From an uncultured Eubacteriales bacterium (GTDB lineage Bacteria > Bacillota > Clostridia > Oscillospirales > Acutalibacteraceae): a stretch of DNA of 29,024 nt. This document shows positions 24,230 through 29,024 of this stretch, piece by piece. Numbering within the stretch: the stretch's first letter is position 1; each line of letters begins with the position of its first letter. The notes beneath the pieces are model-generated. The model ran no database searches and was not told the DNA's origin. It worked only from the letters and a program-made list of their open reading frames with translations. The stretch spans positions 1 to 29,024 of the forward strand of contig CAKUAQ010000030.1 in the NCBI GenBank assembly GCA_934636435.1, read 5' to 3'. The translations under genes were made by a program, and so were the position numbers.

Positions 24230-24975
24230 GGGTTCGTTCCTCCTTGCTTCAATTGTACATCAGTATAGCAGAGATCGTCGCCACCGTCAACCGGAAAGGC
24301 AGACGAAATTCGTTGCGTCCACGCACCCGGTATCCATGACCAGGGAGCGGCGGTGCGCTCCGGCAGACAGGCGGCGGAGACGATTTCTCCGGTGACGGGG
24401 TGGCGGAAGGTCAGTCGGCAGCTGTACAGGGCCAGCGGGCACCCACGCGTCCCGCCGTAGCGGGCATCCCCCAGCAGCGGCATCCGACGGGAGGCAAACT
24501 GCACCCGAATCTGGTGGGTGCGCCCGGTGTGCAGCCGCACCCGGACGAGGCTGACGGTGCCGCTCTCCGCCGCAAAGCTGCCCGCGACCGCATAGGACAG
24601 CGCCGCCCGGCGCACTCCCCGGCGCTCCCGGGTGACCACATAGGATTTGTTGCGGCGCACGTCGTGATAGAGCAGGTCATGCAGCTCGCCCCGGGCCGGC
24701 TGGGGACAGCCGGAAACCAGCATTATGTATTCCTTCTGAAATATTTCGTGTTGTCCGACGATGGCGGACAGACCGGCGGCTGCCTGTTTTGTGCGGGCAT
24801 AGACCATCACGCCACCGGTGTTCTTATCCAGCCGATGCACCGGCAGCACCGGCAGCCCCTGCACGGCCAATTGCCGGGGCAGGCTGTCGCCGCCGGCGGC
24901 ATCCTCCTGTGCGGACAGACCGGCGGGCTTTTCCACCACCAGCAGATGCTCGTCCTGATATATTATCCGAATCAC
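24226..24975 (-). CDS. RluA-family RNA pseudouridine synthase
   Basis: The 249-residue enzyme isomerises uridines in rRNA or tRNA. The catalytic aspartate is in HRLDKNTGGVMVYA, and the RTHQIRVQFA and PLLGDARYGG blocks follow. No N-terminal S4 domain is present, so the target (23S, tRNA or other) is open. The start is probably GTG 24975, which lies seven bases after a GGAGG (24983-24987). ATG 24981 is only one base from that site, and longer extensions would run into the upstream terminator hairpin. It precedes glyA with a four-base overlap. Confidence 0.9.
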   Translation of the reverse strand: MIRIIYQDEHLLVVEKPAGLSAQEDAAGGDSLPRQLAVQGLPVLPVHRLDKNTGGVMVYARTKQAAAGLSAIVGQHEIFQKEYIMLVSGCPQPARGELHDLLYHDVRRNKSYVVTRERRGVRRAALSYAVAGSFAAESGTVSLVRVRLHTGRTHQIRVQFASRRMPLLGDARYGGTRGCPLALYSCRLTFRHPVTGEIVSAACLPERTAAPWSWIPGAWTQRISSAFPVDGGDDLCYTDVQLKQGGTNP

Positions 24976-24991
24976 GCGCATTCCTCCGTAT

Positions 24992-25026
24992 GAAATATCC
25001 CGGCAGTGGCTTACCCACTGCCGGGA
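24992..25026 (-). terminator. Terminator after the M18 aminopeptidase gene
   Basis: A perfect 12-bp stem, TCCCGGCAGTGG (24998-25009) with CCACTGCCGGGA (25015-25026), has a five-base loop. On the minus strand TATTTC follows. It begins nine bases after the aminopeptidase stop and ends just before the rluA-type ribosome site. The short U-run suggests partial read-through, since no other promoter for the rluA-glyA-fhs set is obvious. Confidence 0.75.
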
Positions 25027-25034
25027 CGGGTGAT

Positions 25035-26441
25035 TCACCGCAGCATGGTGGCGAGGAACGCCTGATGGGCTGCGTACACGTCAATTTTGGCCACGACCTC
25101 GTAGGGCGCGTGCATGCTCAGCACCGGCACCCCCAGATCCACGGTGTCCACATCCAGATTGGCAATATACATGGCCACGGTGCCGCCGCCGCCGGCGTCC
25201 ACCTTGCCCATTTCGCCGATCTGCCACGGCACGCCGGCCTCATCCAGGATGGCGCGGATCTGCCCCAGATATTCGGCGGAAGCATCATTGGTGCTGCTCT
25301 TGCCCCGGGCGCCGGTATATTTGGTGATGCATACGCCGTAGTTCAGCTTGGCGGCATTGGAGCGCACCAGCACATCCGGATAGATGGGATCCAGAGCGGC
25401 GTTCACATCCGCCGACAGGCAGATGGAGCGGCTCAGCACATGGTGTCCCTTGGCACCGAAGGCGGCGGCCAGATCGTCGATGAAATAGCGCAGGAAAGCC
25501 GCCTGCATACCGGTGCTGCCCACCGAGCCGATCTCCTCCTTGTCCGCCAGAATGGTGACGGCGGTGTAGCCGGGGGTGCCGCAGGATAACAGGGAGGTCA
25601 TTGCCGGATAGGCGCACACCCGGTCATCGTGGCCGTAGGCGCCGATCATACTCCGATCCAGTCCGATATCCCGTGCCTTGAAGGCGGGCACGATCTCCAG
25701 CTCCGCCGAGAGGAAGTCCGCTTCGGTGATGCCGTATTTCTCCGACAGAATGTGGAGGATATTCAGCTTCACCGCCTCGCTGCCCTTGTCGCCGCGGAAG
25801 GGGCGGGAGCCGATGAGCAGGTTGAGATCCTCCCCCTTCACCACCTCGGTGGCGGGGCGCTTCATCTGTTCGCCGCCCAGATGGGGCAGCAGGTCGGTGA
25901 CGCAGAAGACCGGATCGCTGTCCGCCTCGCCGATGTTGACGGTCACGGCCGTGCCGTCCCGGCGCACCACCACGCCGTGGAGCGCCATGGGGATGGCGGT
26001 CCACTGATATTTCTTGATGCCGCCGTAGTAGTGGGTATCAAAATAGGCCAGCTCGGAATCCTCGTAGAGCGGATTCGGCTTGAGATCCAGCCGGGGGGAA
26101 TCAATGTGGGCGGCGGCGATGGTCACACCGTCGGTGATGGGGCGGGTGCCGATGACCGCCAGCAGCAGCGCTTTGCCCCGATTGTTGCAGTACACCTTGT
26201 CGCCGGGCGCCAGAGGCATTCCCGGTTCAAAGGGGACAAAGCCGTGCTTTTCCGCCAGAGCGATGGCGGCCAGAGTGGCTTCCCGCTCGGTTTTGGCCTC
26301 GTCCAGGAAACGCTTGTACTCCTCGCAATAGGCGTCGGCTGCGGTCAGCTCATCGTCGGAGAGGACGGTGGCCGCGTGCTGCGGCTTGTAGCACAGCTTT
26401 TCCCGCAGTTCGTCTGCGGCGTTTTTTTGGATTTCTTCCAT
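25035..26441 (-). CDS. M18-family aminopeptidase
   Basis: The 468-residue protein belongs to the aspartyl aminopeptidase-like M18 family of large tetrahedral, two-zinc exopeptidases. Metal and catalytic residues are visible: H112 and D114 in AAHIDSPRLDLKP, adjacent glutamates in ADKEEIGSVGSTG, a DVNAAL aspartate, and the final His in SMHAPYE. It trims acidic or neutral N-terminal residues from peptides in the cytosol. ATG 26441 follows an AAAGGAA site. An in-frame extension to 26681 would be antisense-like sequence inside the upstream gene and is rejected. It is the last gene of the prfA-tsaC/coaE-slt set. Confidence 0.94.
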   Translation of the reverse strand: MEEIQKNAADELREKLCYKPQHAATVLSDDELTAADAYCEEYKRFLDEAKTEREATLAAIALAEKHGFVPFEPGMPLAPGDKVYCNNRGKALLLAVIGTRPITDGVTIAAAHIDSPRLDLKPNPLYEDSELAYFDTHYYGGIKKYQWTAIPMALHGVVVRRDGTAVTVNIGEADSDPVFCVTDLLPHLGGEQMKRPATEVVKGEDLNLLIGSRPFRGDKGSEAVKLNILHILSEKYGITEADFLSAELEIVPAFKARDIGLDRSMIGAYGHDDRVCAYPAMTSLLSCGTPGYTAVTILADKEEIGSVGSTGMQAAFLRYFIDDLAAAFGAKGHHVLSRSICLSADVNAALDPIYPDVLVRSNAAKLNYGVCITKYTGARGKSSTNDASAEYLGQIRAILDEAGVPWQIGEMGKVDAGGGGTVAMYIANLDVDTVDLGVPVLSMHAPYEVVAKIDVYAAHQAFLATMLR

Positions 26442-26463
26442 GTCGATCGTTCCTTTCGTGTGA

Positions 26464-27066
26464 TTATTCAATATGGTACAGTGTCCGGTAGCGCTTCTGC
26501 GCCTCCAGCACGCGCTTGACATAGGTTTCCGTTTCCGGGTAGGGGATGCTGTCCAGCCGCTTGCCGTCCGCCGACAGGGTGGGATCCTGCAGCCAGGAGC
26601 CGACCCGCCCCTGTCCGGCGTTATAGGCGGCCAGCACGGTTTCGGTATACTCGAATTGTTCCCCCAGGAGGGACAGGACATACACGCCGTAGTGAATATT
26701 GACGGCCGGATCGTACAGATCCTCGACGGTGTATTTGCCGGTCTCGCCCGCCCGGCTCAGCGCCCAGTTGAAGGTGTCGTCGGTGAGCTGCATCAGCCCC
26801 TTGGCATCCGCCGGGGACAGGGCCTGCTCCCGGAAACTGCTTTCCGTGTGAATGACGGCGAAGATCAGAGACGGCGAAATTTGGTATTCGGCGGCGGCCT
26901 CGTTGACCAGCCGGGCGTGCTCCATGGGGTAGACCCGGGTCAGATAGTGGTGATATCCCCGATTGAGCAGCAGTGCCGCCGTCGTCAGCAGCATTGCGCT
27001 GCCGATCAGCCTTAAAAGCGTGCGCCGGATGTTACGCCGGGGGGCGGCGGTGGTTTTGTCGTTCAC
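26464..27066 (-). CDS. Membrane-anchored lytic transglycosylase (SLT domain)
   Basis: The 200-residue protein has a basic start, one N-terminal membrane span (about 17-35) and an SLT domain (about 50-195). The catalytic glutamate is E75 in IHTESSFRE. The ADAKGLMQLTDDTFNW and AYNAGQGRV motifs complete the Slt70-like fold. It cleaves peptidoglycan glycan strands outside the membrane. GTG 27066 overlaps the tsaC-coaE stop by four bases (GTGA), with AAGGGGGTGG upstream. A coaE-slt adjacency is common in Clostridia. Confidence 0.92.
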   Translation of the reverse strand: MNDKTTAAPRRNIRRTLLRLIGSAMLLTTAALLLNRGYHHYLTRVYPMEHARLVNEAAAEYQISPSLIFAVIHTESSFREQALSPADAKGLMQLTDDTFNWALSRAGETGKYTVEDLYDPAVNIHYGVYVLSLLGEQFEYTETVLAAYNAGQGRVGSWLQDPTLSADGKRLDSIPYPETETYVKRVLEAQKRYRTLYHIE

Positions 27067-28673
27067 GGGGTCAGCCACCCCCTTGCCAGCCGGGCGGCTG
27101 CGTCCCGCAGCGCTTTTTGGCTGCCGACATTGTCCAGCACCTGCACTCCCGGACGGGCATAGAAACCATCCGGCTGCTGTGCCGCCATACGCTGCTGCGC
27201 CTGCTCCGGAGTCAACCCGTCCCGCGCCCGGATGCGGGCGAGTCGCTGTTCGGCCGGGGCGAGCACCGCCACCACCGTGTCGCACAGGGCGTCGGCGCCC
27301 GCCTCAAACAGGGTGGGAGCATCCAGCACTGCCGTGCCGTTTCCCTCGTCGGCAGCCTCCTCCAGCCGCTGGCGAATGAGGGAGCGTATGGCCGGATGCG
27401 TGATGGCATTCAGGCGGGCGGTGTGCTCCGGATCGGCAAAGGCCCGCTGCGCCAGCAACGCCCGGTTGAGGGTGCCGTCGGGGCGGCGGATATCGCCGCC
27501 GAACGCCTCCGCCAGCGCGTCCAGACAGGGGCTGCGCGGCTGCGTGACCTGTCGGGCAAGAGCATCGCAATCAATGATCGCCAGCCCCATCTGCCGCCAA
27601 ACCGCCGCCACGGTGGATTTCCCGGCACCGGTGGGGCCGGTCAGACCAATCACCCGGATGGTATTCACGACATCAAAGGCGGCGGCCCGGATCATGCGGT
27701 TGTAGACCGCCAGCCCGACGCCTTTTGGCCGGGGACAGGCGGCCAGCACGGTCTCGGCCCCCATCTCGTCCAGCCGTCGCAGAGCGTCAAACACCTGCTG
27801 CGCCTGCTCCAGCGGGGCGTCCCGATGTCCGTAGGACAGAGCGGGCACGGTGAGATAGGGCACATCCTCATTAAAGCACAGCGCCGCCACGCCGGGGGCT
27901 TTATGTGCCTCCACATAGGCGCGGTAGGCGGCGGGGGTGCCCTTGACGAGCCGCACCCGTGCCCTGGGGGCGTAGTGCTTGTATTTCATGCCGGGGGAGG
28001 CGGCCACCGCTCCCGCTTGCAGCGCGTGGGTCACGGCGGGGTCGATGGCGACAGGCCCTACCACTGCCTCCAGCATTTCCGGGGTTATGCCGCCGGGGCG
28101 CAGCAGACGGGGCGGGTCGGAGCACAGATCCACCACGGTGGATTCCACGCCGACGGCGCAGCGGCCGCCATCCAGCACGGCGGCGATGCGCCCCTGCATA
28201 TCCTCCATGACCCGGGCGGCGTTGGTGGGGCTGGGGGCACCGGAGCGATTGGCGGAGGGCGCGGCCAGCGGGCATCCGGCGTGGAGGATCACCGCCTGCG
28301 CCACCGGGTCGGCGGGGAACCGCACCGCTACGGTGGTGAGCCCCCCTCGCACCTCCGCCGGTATGCAGGGGGCGGCGGGCAGGATCATGGTCAGCGGCCC
28401 CGGCCAGTAGGCTTCCGCCAGACGGCGGGCGTTGTCGGGGATCGACTGCACCAGCGGTGTCCAGTCCCGTATATCGGCGATGTGGACGATCAGCGGATTG
28501 TCCATGGGCCGCCCTTTGGCGGCGAAGATGGAAGCCACGGCCTGCGGGTTGAGCGCGTCGGCCGCCAGTCCGTAGACGGTCTCGGTGGGGATAGCCACCA
28601 GCGCCCCTTCCCGCAGCAGGCGGGCGGCCTCCTCGATGCCCTCGGGTGTGGGGGATAATAAGCGGGTATTCAT
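27063..28673 (-). CDS. Fusion: threonylcarbamoyl-AMP synthase (TsaC/Sua5) + dephospho-CoA kinase (CoaE)
   Basis: One open frame of 536 residues encodes two enzymes. Residues 1 to about 335 are a full Sua5-type protein: a YrdC domain with IPTETVYGL, KGRPMDNPLIVHI and PSANRSG, then a Sua5 C-terminal domain ending near YNRMIRAAAFDVV. It makes threonylcarbamoyl-AMP for tRNA t6A37. Residues 337-536 are a complete CoaE: P-loop GPTGAGKST at 346-354, a DCDALARQV block, and LDAPTLFEAG. CoaE phosphorylates dephospho-CoA to CoA. The two pathways are unrelated. A GTG at 27668 (residue 336) would give a CoaE of typical size, but no ribosome site precedes it. At the junction the bases GTGA recall an overlapping stop/start, so a recent or artefactual frame fusion should be considered. 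Confidence 0.9.
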   Translation of the reverse strand: MNTRLLSPTPEGIEEAARLLREGALVAIPTETVYGLAADALNPQAVASIFAAKGRPMDNPLIVHIADIRDWTPLVQSIPDNARRLAEAYWPGPLTMILPAAPCIPAEVRGGLTTVAVRFPADPVAQAVILHAGCPLAAPSANRSGAPSPTNAARVMEDMQGRIAAVLDGGRCAVGVESTVVDLCSDPPRLLRPGGITPEMLEAVVGPVAIDPAVTHALQAGAVAASPGMKYKHYAPRARVRLVKGTPAAYRAYVEAHKAPGVAALCFNEDVPYLTVPALSYGHRDAPLEQAQQVFDALRRLDEMGAETVLAACPRPKGVGLAVYNRMIRAAAFDVVNTIRVIGLTGPTGAGKSTVAAVWRQMGLAIIDCDALARQVTQPRSPCLDALAEAFGGDIRRPDGTLNRALLAQRAFADPEHTARLNAITHPAIRSLIRQRLEEAADEGNGTAVLDAPTLFEAGADALCDTVVAVLAPAEQRLARIRARDGLTPEQAQQRMAAQQPDGFYARPGVQVLDNVGSQKALRDAAARLARGWLTP

Positions 28674-28700
28674 GTCGGCATGACCTCGGTGTTCACAGTT

Positions 28701-29024
28701 TTAGAGAGCGGCGGTTTCGGCCTGACGGAGCTTCTCCGCCCGGTCGGCGGTGATGAGAGCGTCGATCAGCTCGTCCAGATCGCCGTTCATAATGGCGTCG
28801 ATTTTATAAAGCGTCAGCCCGATGCGGTGGTCGGTGACCCGCCCCTGGGGGAAATTATAGGTGCGGATGCGTTCGCTGCGGTCGCCGGTACCCACCTGCG
28901 CCTTGCGGTCGGCGGCGATGGCGGAGCGCTGTGCCTGCTGCTTTTGCTCCAGCAGGCGGGAGCGCAGCACCCGCATGGCCTTGTCCTTGTTCTTGTATTG
29001 GCTGCGCTCGTCCTGACATTCCAC
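28701..29024 (-). CDS. prfA: Peptide chain release factor 1, C-terminal part (5' end outside window)
   Basis: About 107 residues are visible, beginning inside the ECQDERSQYKNKDKAM block that follows the GGQ loop. RTYNFPQGRVTDHRIGLTLYKIDAIMNGDL follows, the RF1/RF2 C-terminal signature. The NFPQGRVTDHRI sequence is typical of both factors; RF1 is preferred because of the prfA-sua5 neighbourhood common in Bacillota and the ending. RF1 terminates translation at UAA and UAG. The GGQ and PxT codon-recognition motifs are beyond the edge. The tsaC-coaE gene starts 27 bases downstream with a GAGGTC ribosome site. Confidence 0.9.
   Translation of the reverse strand: MECQDERSQYKNKDKAMRVLRSRLLEQKQQAQRSAIAADRKAQVGTGDRSERIRTYNFPQGRVTDHRIGLTLYKIDAIMNGDLDELIDALITADRAEKLRQAETAAL

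Noticed and set aside
21671..24268. 865-codon plus-strand open frame opposite fhs and glyA
   Set aside because: Antisense shadow of two textbook enzymes; no domain and low-complexity histidine-rich translation.
26442..26681. N-terminal extension of the M18 aminopeptidase
   Set aside because: It overlaps the transglycosylase gene and translates to Pro/Ser/Arg-rich sequence without homology; ATG 26441 has a ribosome site.
26973..28658. 561-codon plus-strand open frame opposite tsaC-coaE
   Set aside because: Antisense shadow; Gly/His/Arg-rich with no motif.
1..29024. CRISPR arrays, insertion sequences, prophage genes, tRNA or rRNA genes
   Set aside because: No regularly spaced repeats, transposase or integrase motifs, or tRNA-like cloverleafs were seen; the window is almost fully covered by core genes.

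Overview
The window is a gene-dense, high-GC stretch of a bacterial chromosome with no mobile elements. It most likely comes from a spore-forming Clostridia, plausibly a high-GC relative of Oscillospiraceae/Ruminococcaceae. The reasons are a Bacillota-type gmk-rpoZ-priA-def-fmt-rsmB-rlmN-stp-prkC-rsgA-thiN-spoVM order, strong AGGAGG ribosome binding sites, TTG/GTG starts, a PASTA-domain kinase, and the sporulation genes spoVM and a sipL-like gene. Taxonomy below class level is inference.

Positions 1-12372, plus strand: one long housekeeping supercluster. It holds the end of guanylate kinase, RNA polymerase omega, PriA helicase, peptide deformylase, Met-tRNA formyltransferase, a membrane zinc peptidase, two rRNA methyltransferases (RsmB, RlmN), a PP2C phosphatase with its PASTA kinase, the ribosome-assembly GTPase RsgA and thiamine pyrophosphokinase. 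It ends in two very small genes: a 51-residue hydrophobic protein and a 29-residue SpoVM. Many junctions overlap (TGATG, GTGA), which suggests translational coupling. The only sizeable gap is the 232-bp rlmN leader, which contains mutually exclusive hairpins. A strong terminator follows spoVM. Next comes a single SipL-like gene (DUF3794/SPOCS plus LysM) behind a possible sigma-E-type promoter, closed by a bidirectional terminator. SpoVM and SipL are both known partners of the spore-coat ATPase SpoIVA, so this corner looks like a forespore-surface module.

Positions 14151-20202, minus strand: a three-gene membrane-stress-type set resembling Bacillus subtilis ydjI/ydjG/ydjH (SPFH protein with zinc ribbons, zinc-ribbon membrane protein, TPM-domain protein). 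A 207-bp intergenic region inside it contains a striking pseudoknot-like pair of inverted repeats. Upstream lies a nif3-rqcH pair with its own promoter.

Positions 20297-24975, minus strand: rluA-type pseudouridine synthase, glyA, fhs and a polyprenyl-phosphate-type glycosyltransferase. The last codons of the glycosyltransferase lie inside its own terminator.

Positions 25035-29024, minus strand: prfA (3' part), an in-frame fusion of threonylcarbamoyl-AMP synthase (TsaC/Sua5) to dephospho-CoA kinase (CoaE), a small lytic transglycosylase and an M18 aminopeptidase, ended by a terminator.

I saw no tRNA, rRNA, CRISPR, prophage or insertion sequence. Most of the window is ordinary core genome. 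The parts worth a second look are the spoVM/sipL corner with its extra microprotein, the TsaC-CoaE fusion, the structured 16110-16222 region and the rlmN leader.
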